Below, piece after piece: positions 11,758 to 23,390 of a stretch of DNA of 64,000 nt. The position numbers were made by a program, and so were the translations under genes. The notes under the pieces are model-generated. The model did no database searches. It was not told where the DNA came from and saw nothing but the letters and a program-made list of their open reading frames with translations. Numbering within the stretch: the first letter of the stretch is position 1; the number at the start of each line of letters is the position of its first letter. Location of the stretch: the NCBI GenBank assembly GCA_015143295.1, contig CM026562.1:14350041-14414040 (forward strand). Reading direction: 5' to 3'. Source of the DNA: Tetracentron sinense (Eukaryota > Streptophyta > Magnoliopsida > Trochodendrales > Trochodendraceae).

Positions 11758-14177
11758 GGTGACTTATAGAGATAATGAAAATGGGTGAGAATGTGCATGT
11801 GTTGGTGTGTGATTTATAATGTCTGTACAATGCGCGATGTAGCTGACATATGCGTATGCATGACATGCGATGAATATGAAAAACATGACTTGCTCTATAA
11901 TCCAATCTGTTCTCACTTGTTGATGACTTGAGATCATAAGCTTTGCCTGCTTTTGTTGGAGAGCTCACTATAGTGAGATTGATTTCAACCAAGTCACAAA
12001 CCACACTAGACTCAAACTACAGAAAACAAATGACTTTTGAGTTTTTCAAAATAAGTGTCTTCTTTGCTTGTTGGTTTGTGGGGGGATTTGCCCTTACTGG
12101 AGATTTGTCGATGCTTTGCCCCTAAAGTGTAGGATATTGCAATGAGCAATGTTAACATTTTGAATTTTTGCCAAATAAGATAGTTACTCAATTCTGGCTT
12201 TGTTACATGTTGAATTAGGTCTTGCTTGGAGCTAAAGGCTTCAGATTGCAGCGACGTTGAGTTCCTCAGTTTGAGTTGCTTGCAAATATGTTGTCAAGGA
12301 TTTGGGATAGCCGTTGTCAGGATTCTGTTACTAGAGTTCAACTTTTTCATTTTTTCCATTGGAATGACCAAGTCAGGGGATCGCATAATTTGTTCGCAAT
12401 GAGGCCATTTTCAGTTTTCACTCATGCCTGTGAAGTTGATGTACTTGTTCCCTTTTTTGCCCCTGATAACAACATCAGTGCTGGGCTCGCATAATTTTTG
12501 AGCCACAGTGCCATTTTTGGTTTTCACTGGACCTACGATTTTCTGAGTCGAACTATCCTCTCCTGTCATTGCCTGGTAGATTTGATAGTGCTGTTGGATA
12601 CTTGTCTGTCAATCTGCCAGTACTCTTAATCTCTGAATGATCTAGGAGGACTTGAGATAAGACGAAACATAGGTTAGGGGGTCAAAATCTTAGGACACCC
12701 TTCTCGCTTTTGAGCTTTCTTGAGCAGTTTTGTAGAGCTTTGACCTTTGTCTTTTCCTTTGATTTGGCTCTTTTTTTTCCTTTGGCTTTTGATTGATTGA
12801 TTTTTCTTTTGAGATACTTTAGTTTGTTCAAGAAAGCTAATTGATTTGACTGTACCTATTTTTCAGGCTGCCTACGTACCCTTTTCAAGATCAGGTCATG
12901 ACGTAGTTTAGGCTCGTAAAAAATTTTGCACGGGGTGTCCCGGTATAGAAGTTTAGTGAAAGAAAGGCTATTAAGCTCAAAGGGCTCACTTGCAATCTTC
13001 ATTGATGTGAATTTGATGGGTTACAAATAAGGAGGAATGGTGTGCCACACATGGCCTTCTTTCATTTCCTAAAGTGACTAAGAGTACAGGCAGTTTCTTG
13101 GCAAGATCTTGAGCATGGTTCTTTTCTATTCTAATCTATACTGATAGGCTCTGAGAGGTCTTCATCATCCATGCAATTGAGACGAAGAGTATTCATTGAA
13201 TCTTTGACCAACCGTATGGGCCTTCAAAGCTGGACATATTTTGCCCCTGGTACTGAATGAGCTAATGATTCTTGTGTGAATATGAGATCATTTTTCTTTA
13301 AACTCTGGCTTGTGGCCTTTCTTGATGTGTCAGCTCAATTGTCTAAGATGCACTAGAATCTGCTCTACTTCTTCTGAATTTGTTCATACAAGTACTTGTC
13401 TTTTACCGGGGTCTGATTTCTGATGAATAACATGACCTCTCATCTGGTACAGTATTGTTTTACTGCATGAGAGATCAGGCTTGTATGATGGCATTGCCCC
13501 TATTTTAGGCTGCAAGATGTCTATCTCGATGATGCTCCAATATGCTTAGTGAATGCTCTGCTTGTATTGACGATCGGAAGCTTGAAATTGGTGGAACAAA
13601 TTGAGTGCTTTAGGAAATTATGCAAGCATGCTACAAGTGGTGTCCTTGCGGCCTCAACACTTGGCTTAGCAAGGTGTTAATCTTTGCATGCTTAGGGTCA
13701 TTGTTGAGATTTCTCTTAATTGGCTTGGCTCAGTGAGGTCGAGGGACTCTTTTCGGGAGGTCCCTCTTCTGCTCATTGGCATATGCTGCCCCTAGGTACT
13801 TTGAAATTGAATGTCTTGGTGAAAATTTGGGCAATCCCTCATTAGACCAACAAGCTTAGTTAGCATGAGAAAAATTTTTGGTGGCTTTAGATTACTAGTT
13901 CTTCGGAGAAGATTTAGGTCATGCCATCCTGAACTTTTTTTTTTGGCATTTTGCAAAAAGATTGAGTCATGCTTAGAAAATTATCATTTTATAGAAAAGG
14001 ACTATACAAGACTTGACTCAAAAAGGGTAATGTTTACAGACATCCTTGACCACTAAGGCCAACAAAAAAACAAAAATAAATTTGAACAGACAAAGTTTGA
14101 AATAAGGTCTGATCAATCTCGCAGTAGCAAGCTTGCTAGTGACTTTAGTCATCTCTTCTGTCTTGGGAGCTTAGACG

Positions 14178-16858
14178 GTACAGAGGCAACTCATTGGGTA
14201 CGATGGATGGGCCTGTTTTGGTGGCAAGATACTCAAGTCTAAGGATGATATCTGGTCCAATTATAATGTCGCCCTAGTCGATTAAATCCTGGACTACATG
14301 CTTCAGAAGCATACATCAGTTATTGTCATGCCCAATGGCTTAATGGAATGAACAATATTAGTTCATGCAAAAACTGGGTGATGGATGGGTTGGTGGTGGT
14401 GTACGATCTCAAGGCTTAACCAAGTTTTGCTGTATGAGGAAGGGCAAAAGTTGGTTGAGCTTACACGGTAGTGGGGTAAAGTTTATGGGTAACATCCACA
14501 CTTGTCGTGGTATGAGAACCTGGTTTTGGTTGACTTGTTCAACGATCTGTGGATGGTTTTTGTTTTGCCCCTGGTCTTCTTGGAATCCATTAAGAATATA
14601 GGCGACGTCGCTTAGAAGGGCTCTGAGTTCTTCCCCGAGGAAGGTTTCTATGATTCCCTTGTGATCATTTGATGCTTCGCCACGCTCTATTTCTTCAAAT
14701 GATTGCCTCTCGATCTGCCACTCGAGGAAGGATAAGAGCAGAGAACATAGAGTGAGTTGATGCTAGGCATGAGACTCAAAAGATGAAATGATGAACATGA
14801 CAACCTAAGGGACGATACACGGCATGCATGACATAGAAGATGATAGGAGCATGCATAAAATGTGAGATAGTGATATACAGGATGATGATGATCATTCACA
14901 AGATGTGTTGCAAGACATGTTGATGGACCCTTCATGCAAATGAACAACATTCTGCTTATACAATGATGAAGATATGGGTACTAAATGTTGTGCTTGGGCC
15001 GGATCCTATTACTAATCTTTTAATAAATAGGTAACAAAATCAAGCGACTGTGATATGCCCTTGAGATCATCTAGAACATTAGACTTTTTTTTGGGGGGGG
15101 GGGGGGAATAGTTGCTAGCATTGCTAGTTCATAGCCAGGGGGAATACCTGCTGCTTGATGAGATTACCCAAATTTGAAGGATCAGTTGTCAATGTGATAT
15201 TGCATGCAGATGGACCAGACTTAACTAGACCTAATGCATGATGACATGATCAAGATATATACATGATGAATTGAATTTTTGAGCAGAATGAATTTGAATT
15301 TGAATTTTGAAAGAAATGACTGAGTTAAACTCAAAATAAAATGATGAATGATGATGATGCCAACAAATGAATTTGAATCTTGATAGAAACAAATAAAAAT
15401 AAATTTGAATGAGTATGATAAATTGCAGTGAATTGAATGTGAATTAGTCAAAATAAATTTGACTACAAAAGCAATACCTGAGTTTGATGTAAATTTAGAT
15501 AAAGAATGGTGATGAAATGAATTGAAATAGATGAACCGAAATAAGTTTTGATTAAAAAAATCCTGAGTTAGATGGAAACTCAGACGAAGAATAGGGGTGA
15601 TGTAGACAAGTGGATGAGATATTAATCAAAATAAATTTTGACTAACAAAGCTTGAGTTAGATGTAACTCAGAAGATGGATGGTGATGGCAGGGATTGGAT
15701 ATTAATCAAAATAAATTTTGACTAAAAAAACCTGAGTTAGATGTAACTCAAAAGATGGATGGTGACATGGATTAATAAAAATAAATTTTGACTAAAAAAA
15801 ACCTGAGTTTAGATGTAAACTCAAAAAATGGATGATTTTGGTATAGATTAATCAAAATAAATTTTGATTAAAAAAACTTGAGTTTAGATGTAAACTCAGA
15901 AGATGGAGGATGCTTATAGTAATTGAGATTTGAAATGAAATTGATGAATAGAATTGAAAGAATTAACATAATTTAAGGGTGAGCTAACTCAACGTGTGTA
16001 ACCCATTGAGGTGAGTGGATAGGAATCTATTTTATTTATCTGGGTTGTAGGGAACCAGAGCCCAAATGGGTTAAGATAAAAATGACAAAAGGAGAGTCCA
16101 TAGTACCCATTTTAATGTGGGTTGGTTTGTTGCCCCTTGACCAGTTTGATCTAGGTTATTAGCCTCACACATGTGTTGAGTTTGCTAAGAATGAATTAGG
16201 GTTCATCTATCTAACATAAAATAGGGCTCATACAACCTCCAAAATAAGTTAGGTATAGGGATAGGGGTATTCCTATATCTAAACAAAAATGAGGGAGCAG
16301 CTTAAATTAAGAGCAGAATATGGATAAAGTTGTCCCTCCTGACGGGTAGCACTTGATTTATGCCCAAACAATGATTTATAGTCTACATACCTATGTTGGT
16401 GTATGGAGGGTTTTGACTATAAGGTTGAAGAGCACTTTACCGTATATACGACTCTCCGATATAGAACATACTTGAAAATGGAAGATTGGTGTAAGCGGGA
16501 ATGACCAGTCACATTTACCGGAGATAACCATCTCTCGGTCTACAACCAGTACTTTCCCCAGATCTTTGGGCTCCAGTATCGGGGATAACCATCTCTCAAT
16601 TGTAAGCATACCGGATACAACTAGATAGGTGAAGGGTTTTATTCTATCATGCAATGAATATGAATGTGAATGCATCAATTAAAATCAAGCAATGAATAAT
16701 AGAAAAATGAAATCCAGGCATATTGCTAAGTTTTGCAAACAAATGTCTGAGGTTTTAATAATAATGATAGAAAAATTTGCAGCATATAGATGAATTTTAA
16801 GCTTCTAATGTGGTTTCCAATGTTTAACTCAAACTTAGGTTTTGGCCTGAATACTGCT
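14178..16858 (-). repeat. Duplicate of 5043-7742 (internal leader, copy B)
   Basis: Direct-orientation copy of 5043-7742, from GTACAGAGGCAACTCATTGG to the primer site. The two are alike along their full length apart from small indels. It gives the undisturbed version of the site where the Copia element inserted (position 14178). Confidence 0.85.
15093..15106. repeat. Poly-G run of 14
   Basis: Eight T are followed by fourteen G. Copy A has no such run at the matching site near 5975. It may be a real homopolymer expansion or a base-calling artefact. Confidence 0.7.
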
Positions 16859-17218
16859 CCCTAGCAGAGTCGCCAGCTATGAGTACCAGAATTTTTACCC
16901 CCATTCCCGATCAGAATGGATCCCGATAAGGAATAACGATAAATTGCAATTTAAAAAGGGAGTCGCTACCTATCTAATTCTGAGGGAAATAGGTCCCTGA
17001 AATGGTTGGATAAGGCATGGTCTAGAAGTCAGAGGTCAGGGTAAGGGATTCAGTTGAGTGATGGGAAGGTGTTTGGCACCCCTAAACTCCCATCCGAAGA
17101 TTGTTACCTACTTCCTAAGTCTGAATCAAAGTGGGGAAACCATAAGAGAAGCTTCAAATTTCATTTATATGCTAAGCAGATATGATATTAATAGTAATGA
17201 ATGTAATGAGATAGACAA
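16859..17218 (-). mobile_element. Ogre-like primer site and partial LTR, copy B
   Basis: The primer site (CCCTAGCAGAGTCGCCA, 16859-16875) is followed four bases later by the LTR start TGAGTACCAGAATTTT at 16880. The LTR matches 7762-8100, then stops at about 17218, where inverted Copia LTR sequence begins. It would be the 5' LTR of the minus-oriented element whose internal region is 9547-16858. Confidence 0.6.
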
Positions 17219-17982
17219 TGTGGGATCTAAAGGGATATCCTATTTCCGGTTGTAGGACCAAGTACTCAACCTTTTGGTTAAAACATTGTTATTAGGAAAC
17301 ACCTTTCCTATACTCCATTAGGATTATAGAATTTTATCTATATCCCTGGACTTCCACCAATCACAGTTAATGTCCATTAACACAATGTGATCAACCTCCA
17401 GAAAATAGAGAATTACTTGTAGGTATTTCTATCTCAAGATTTGTTTACAGATGCGTCCCTCCACTTCCAATATTGTTATAAGCTTACGGGACAATATCCA
17501 ATACCTGTCTTTAATCCCTGGCTTATATTGAGAACCCATTCTCTTTGATACTTTTAGTCAAACTTGGACTTTTAAAACATTTTAAAAATTCTTTAAAAGA
17601 AATAATAATTAATAATTACATTTCTTTTATACAGAAAATAAATTCTTCGATAAAACCATTTCATCGATAAATACCAGCGCTAGGTTTATCTAGTCCGGTT
17701 TTGACAAGTATCAACTCAATATTATTTACTCTATAAGGATAGTGGAATCCTTGTTAAGCGTATACACACTTCTTCCAGTATAGCGTACATAACCCAACGA
17801 GCCCGTATTTAGTCCGGTGTGTTGGACATTGACGATTGGCTACATCAAAGCTACATAGGCAAATACTAGAGAAGATATCGACCTCTCAGGTTAAGGACAA
17901 TCTGTCAAATGAACTACCCTAAATATAAAGACAGTATATTTCTAAGGATATCTATTGAGCGATCCAGTTGCAATACAAGCAT
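17219..17982 (-). mobile_element. Inverted fragment of Copia LTR
   Basis: Reverse complement of about 3255-4024 of the Copia 3' LTR, starting TGGGATCTAAAGGGAT and ending near GAGCGATCCAGTTGCAATAC. Neither end is an LTR terminus, so both are breakpoints. With 18736-20740 it forms an imperfect inverted repeat. Confidence 0.8.
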
Positions 17983-18735
17983 GACAGGTGTGATTCCCAC
18001 GATACAAGAACAAGACAAGAATGGGTTTTAACACGACAGGCAAGTTTTGTAAAACAAGAAAAGCTATTTTCAAAAAGAATTCATGATTTCTAAATATGGG
18101 TTTTATCGGAGTTTTTGCATTCATTCAAGCAAGTCAAGATTATCACATTGCTTTACTTACTGCTATTTGTTATATGCTGCTACTATTGCTTTGGATTGAA
18201 ATGATGAATTATATTTCGTTGCTTTTGTGTGATTGTTATTGCTATGGTTAGCTAGTAGCTTGTACTCACTGAGTGTTCCATACTCAGCCATACTTTTATG
18301 TCAGCAGGTGCATGGGTCCCTTTTGACATTTATGGTCCGGGTCCTTGGGTTGAAGAGGACTACAGTGAGAAAGAAACATATGAGGAGCGGTAGTTGAGCC
18401 TCAGGCCGAGGCGAGGGACCTAGACCATTGGCCCTACAGGGGTGATAATTGAGAGAGAGAGAGTTGTGAGGCTTCTCATTTTGTATTTTGATAGTTGGGC
18501 ATGTCCACCTTTGACTTGATGTATTATGTATATGTTCACTTGGAATACTGTTTTGAGTTATAGAAGAAAAGAAAAAGTTAGTTCACGCTTCTGCATTCAT
18601 GAAATAGCTTCTGCGCTCTGATTAATGTTATTATTATGTTCTGTTTACCTTGTTCATTATAGGATCGTTTAACATGTACGAATAGTCACCTCTAAAGTAT
18701 CCCTTAACTCATAGGGGGTATTTTGGGGCGCGACA
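17983..18735 (+). mobile_element. 3' fragment of a solo LTR (copy S)
   Basis: Resembles the last 750 bp of N1 (27410-28160). It has the ACTGAGTGTTCCATACTCAG stem-loop (18269-18289), then GTCAGCAGGTGC, and the end TAGGGGGTATTTTGGGGCGC then GACA at 18735. The left end is truncated inside the copy. Confidence 0.8.
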
Positions 18736-20740
18736 TACCTTATGGAATACACTGTCAGATTGTATTAGGGTTATCCATTTGACAAATTGTCCTTAGACCT
18801 GAGAGGTTAACATCTTCTCAAAAATATGTCTATATGGCTTTGATGTGCCAATCGGCAATGTCCAATACACATGACTAACTCCGGGTACGTTGGGTCATGT
18901 ACAAAATGTTTGGAGAAGTGTGTAAACATTCAATAAGGAATCCACTACTCCTTAATTGGAGATAATGATATCAAGATGATACTTGTTGAACTGAACTCAA
19001 AAATCGAGTACTGGTGCTTTTCGATAAAATGGTCTTTATCGAAGTTGATATTTTCAATATAAAAAAGTGTATGTATATGTCAGTTCTTTTCTAATGTTTC
19101 TTTGAAAGAGTTTTGGTATTCAGTTCAATGGAAAAGTATTCATGAGAAAGAGTTTTATTCATAAGCTAGGGACTAGAAAATGGACTTGTTCCAATCCCTG
19201 AAGTTTATATGTGATATCAGATTGTGGAAGGATTTATTTGTAAAATATATTGTGAGATAGTACTTACTAGCAATTCTCTAATTTCTGGAGGTTGATCACA
19301 ATGTGTTAATGGACATTATTGTGATCAGTGGAAGTTCAGGGACTTAGATAACATTCTATGATCCTAAAGGAATTATAAGAAAGTGTTTCCTATCAACAAG
19401 GCTTCACCTTAAATGTGATGAAGCACTTGGTCCCACAACCGAAAATAGGAGATCCCTTTAAATCCCACACCGTAGGACCTCCTCCAGACTTTTAATTTAA
19501 TTTAGAATTAAATTAACTAATTTTTCCATGTAATTCACTATATATTATAGTGAAGCTCTTATAGATGACATCACAGAAGATGTGATTAACCAAATGGTAG
19601 GACCCATATGGGATTTTGACAAAGATCAAAAGGTGACAACTTAAGAGGTTAGATCTCAAAAGGGGCACGAGATTTGTGGGGCCCACCTAGGGTGGGGAGC
19701 CCACTTCATTACTACATTATCTAATTAATTAGTTTCTAATTAATTATTCCCTACAAAGTAGGGAATAGATTAGTTGGTTATTAATTAATGATTTCCTATT
19801 AAATAGGGAATGGATTAGTTTGTTACTAATGGTTTCCTATTAAATAAGGAATAGATTATTTGTTACTAATTGGTTTCCTATTTCCTACAGAATGGATTAG
19901 TTTGTTACTAATTGTTTTTCCTATTAAATAGGGAATTGATTAGTTTGTTACTAATTTTTTCCTATTAAATAGAGAATGGATAATGTTGGTTTCTATTTTA
20001 ATTAAATCCTAATTAGATTAAGATTATCATTAAAGAATTAAAGAGAGTTCTAATTGGATTAGAATTTAAAAAGAGGAGTTTAACCTGAGCTATAAGATAA
20101 CTAAAAGGGGAGTCTATATAAGGATCGCCCCCATAGTGGAACGTCCATAAGGAAGGTCTCCTCTCTCTCCCATGTTTTTTTTTCTCTCCCTATTGGGTTG
20201 TACGGCAACCTCTCCCATTCCTTCTCTTGATTTTTGTTTTGATCTTGGATAATATCATAACCAATCTTTGAAGATAAACAATTATTCTTTATTGTTCAAG
20301 AAAGGATCTTGCATTCAAGAAAAGAATAAAAGATCAAAGAGCTTGAATTGGAAGGGCTTAATCTGCCACCTCTCTCATTCTTTGTTTTGTTTTGGTGTTG
20401 ATTTTAAAGAAGATCAAAAACAAATCCTTGTAGATCAAGAATAGTTCTTCAATAATCAAGGTTCATTCTTTTTATATCATGATTGAATCTTTATTGATCA
20501 AGAAAGGTTCTTGAATCAAGAAAAGAAGAAAAGATTAAAGTGCATTAATCGGAAGGGCCATTACCTTCCATTTGAGAAAATCATTGGAGATTCAAAGAAG
20601 GTTCATGTGAATCAATAGGAGGCTTTACACTTGAGGAGCTTTGTAAGTATGGCTTTTCACACCATGATTTAATATGATCAGAAGATGATCCTTGGAAAGA
20701 TTTTGATTAGATCAAAATCAAGTTTGAATTAAAAAAAGTG
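18736..20740 (+). mobile_element. Copia LTR fragment, plus strand
   Basis: Diverged copy of about 3296-5025 of the 3' LTR at 2901. It shares the blocks ACCTGAGAGGTTAACATCTT, CACTTGGTCCCACAACCG and the 3' transcribed region. It starts abruptly after the solo-LTR fragment and stops a few bases short of the LTR end. No coding frame is present. Confidence 0.8.
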
Positions 20741-20989
20741 CACCATAACAATAATAAAAACACACAACAGTAATATCATACAAGCAGTAATAGAAGCATC
20801 ACAAAAGAAACAGTATAAGGCATGATACAATACAATCATCATGACGTGTGTACATGAATGCGAAAACGCCGATAAAACTCATGCTTGAAAACCCTTGTCA
20901 TGTCTCGGTATGCCTCGTAGAAATCATGTATGCGTGCATGCATGAAGGCATGATCATCATCTTGTAAACTTCCATCTTGTAACTTGTAA

Positions 20990-21310
20990 GCCAGAGGCTA
21001 GCACCCGAATCTCCCTGGGCTGCCAACCTCCTTGATATGCAATGCACTTGTGAGCCAGAGGTTAGCCCCCGAATCTCCCTGGGCTGCCAACCTCCTTGTT
21101 ATGAAATGCATGGTTTTCTTGTGAGCCAGAGGCTAGCACCCGAATCTCCCTAGGCTGCCAACCTCCTTGATATGCAATGCACTTGTGAGCCAGAGGTTAG
21201 CACCCGAATGACCCTGGGCTACCAACCTCCTTGATATGAAATGCATGGTTTTCTTGTGAGCCAGAGGCTAGCACCCGAATCTCCCTGGGCTGCCACCCTC
21301 CTTGATATGC
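20990..21310. repeat. About 65-bp minisatellite in solo-LTR fragment
   Basis: Five units contain GTGAGCCAGAGGCTAGCACC and CTGGGCTGCCAACCTCCTTG. The same words, reversed, occur once in N1 near 26650-26700. Confidence 0.85.
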
Positions 21311-22274
21311 AATATTTTCTTGTTGTTTATTATATGCACATGCTCTTGAAATCTCGGTTCATGCTATCATGCGTGCTCGTGTACGTGTCCATAGTGACAA
21401 TCATGATAATAGGAATAACCAAAATATGACATTACAATTCAATTCATGATATGAACATAGGTAACATAAGTAGTTTGCATAACATTTGATCAATTTATCA
21501 TTTATAAGAACGCATGCATAAAACCCATTTCCATATTCTTCCTTTAGATCATTTATTCATATTTTTGGCATTTTGTCAAACACAACACATGCAATGTTTC
21601 TTCATAATTCATCTTGTTCTCTTTAGCGCATATTTTCCATCCAAACATCAAGGTAAGTTCATTATTGGTAAAATACCCATCCACCATTTCCATCACACAC
21701 ATCACACAACATACATCTCGGCATCCAATCGCCACATCCAACATTCCATCCACACCTTTTCCATTATCTTGTTTATATTTAATGGGGGATAACACATTTC
21801 GTAAGGAGAATAACATAATATAACGAATCACATTTTTATATAGGAAACCTAGATTTTTGCTAGGGTAAGTTAGTAAGGTGTACTAACCTTAGATCAAGGC
21901 TTGATCCTTGGTAGAGACCTTGATTGAAGCTCCAACTCGAAAGAAGAACACCTTTGCCTGAAGGAGACTTGAGTTGGGGAAGAAACCCCTTTCAAAAACG
22001 TGCTTAGGTTGCTGCCCTAGCTTGGAGAACGCTCTCCACGAGTGCTTGAGCCGTGATCTTGGAGAAAAACTGGACTTGAAGTGATCTAGGGTCTCAAAAC
22101 CCCTTTGATTCTTCTCCAAAAGCAAAACCCTAGCTCAGGAAACCCTTCCTCCTCTCTTCTAATCCCCAAATCCTCTAAGTGTTGAGAGTGAGCCCTAAAG
22201 GCTCGGGTTAAACTCTTAAGGTAAGAGTGAACCAACCAAAAGACCATAATACCCTTACTGAAATTTCTGCAAAA

Positions 22275-22650
22275 ACACGAGTGCCGAACACGTTGAGCTG
22301 TGAATAGTGCTGAACACGTTGTGCTGTGAATAGTGCCAAACACGTTGTGTATAGTGCTGAGCTCGTTGTGCTGTGAATAGTGCCAAACACGTTGTGCATA
22401 GTGCTGAGCTCGTTGTGCTGTGAATAGTGCCAAGCACATTGTGCATAGTGCTGAGCTCGTTGTGCTGTGAATAGTGCCAAACACATTGTGCATAGTGCTG
22501 AGCTCGTTGTGCTGTGAATAGTGCCAAACACGTTGTGCATAGTGCTGGGCTGGTTGTGATGTGAATAGTGCCAAACACGTTGTGCATAGTGCTGAGCTCG
22601 TTGTGCTGTGAATAATGCCAAACACGTTGTGCATAGTGCTGTGCTCGTTG
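22275..22650. repeat. 47-bp minisatellite
   Basis: About eight units of TGTGCTGTGAATAGTGCCAA, ACACGTTGTG, CATAGTGCTGAGCTCGT. It expands the GAATAGTG word found near the 5' end of all the solo LTRs. Confidence 0.9.
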
Positions 22651-23056
22651 TCCGTTGTCTTATGTACAACGTGCCCGTCGTGAGCTGTACACGTACACGT
22701 CGTCTGCTGCACGACGTACCCGTTGTCTATTGCACAACGGATACACAACGTATACGTTTATCAGAGTACGTTGTCAGAGCATGTTATCAGAGCTACGTCC
22801 TTAGTGCCCTCCGAGCTACGTCCTTAGTGCCTTCCGAGCTACAATTGCCTGCAGGTCCAGACTGTTTTGGCCATATCTTTTGACTCGTTCGTCCGATTTT
22901 GACGATTCAACTTGCGTTGGGCTCGTACTTCGAAAAGAAACATTTCATACATTTCGGAATTTCCAATTTCTCTCTTATTTATAAATTAGACTATGAGGAA
23001 GGCCAAGTAGCTACGAAAACGGTATTCATTAAGTATAGAAAATCCGGGGTGCTACA

Positions 23057-23390
23057 ATTCTTGCATTCACTGATGGCCAAAAAAATTTAGAAAGACTATT
23101 AGGCCAACAAAGATACGTGTTTAGTAATGCCGGACTTGGCTATAATCCTTCATCAAAACAAAAGGATTACCAAATTTTCTTTACTAAATCAAATAGTAAC
23201 TTAAATCCACCCTCTAATGCTTTTTATAATGGAAAGAAAGTAGTTAAGAAAATTTGGGTTCTAAGGGGAACATCCACTCCCAAGACTAACAAAGATGGTT
23301 TGGGTTCCAAAGGGAACTTATCTTCCCAAGACCAATCATAAATCAGTTTGGGTACCGGGGGAACATATCTTGGAGTTACTGGAATTTATC
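23057..23390 (+). pseudogene. Sirevirus (Copia) Gag C-terminal fragment
   Basis: Reads with one frame change and a stop. It contains KNLERLLGQQRYVFSNAGLG then YNPSSKQKDY, a Gag segment typical of SIRE-type Copia elements, followed by KKIWVLRGTS-like repeats. Gag would form the virus-like particle. The left side is cut by the minus-strand solo LTR and the right side by the Gypsy element (TSD TTGTA at 23391-23395). The polyprotein resumes at 41045. Confidence 0.75.

Larger units (their letters stand above)
9547..16858 (-). mobile_element. Non-coding internal region of Ogre-like element B
   Basis: Between the polypurine tract (9531) and the copy B primer site (16859) lie 7.3 kb with no recognisable gag, protease, reverse transcriptase or integrase on either strand. 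Contents: a 39-bp minisatellite, GATTGA-rich repeats, a TG-rich stretch, a 58-bp minisatellite, unique sequence (11760-14177), then 14178-16858, which duplicates 5043-7742. The arrangement fits a large non-autonomous derivative. Short frames at 12276-12494 and 13865-14056 resemble nothing I know. Confidence 0.5.
20741..23056 (-). mobile_element. Solo-LTR fragment, minus strand, lacking its 3' end
   Basis: The minus-strand start is TGTAGCACCCCGGATTTTCT at 23056, nearly identical to the start of N1 at 25296. It matches N1 to about 27713, then stops at 20741, so about 450 bp of 3' end including the stem-loop are missing. It carries a 47-bp minisatellite (22275-22650) and a repeat of about 65 bp (20990-21310). 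The long frame at 22086-22748 is a repeat artefact. It truncates the left side of the Sirevirus element at 23057. Confidence 0.8.

Noticed and set aside
12276..12494. 72-residue plus frame
   Set aside because: No recognisable domain and no promoter or splice context; it lies in a non-coding retroelement region.
14365..14601. 78-residue plus frame also present at 5231-5467
   Set aside because: Conserved only because the two segments are duplicates of a retroelement leader; no domain and no start context.
22086..22748. 220-residue minus-strand frame
   Set aside because: It is produced by the 47-bp minisatellite. Overlapping frames of 153 and 110 residues repeat the same words in shifted phase.
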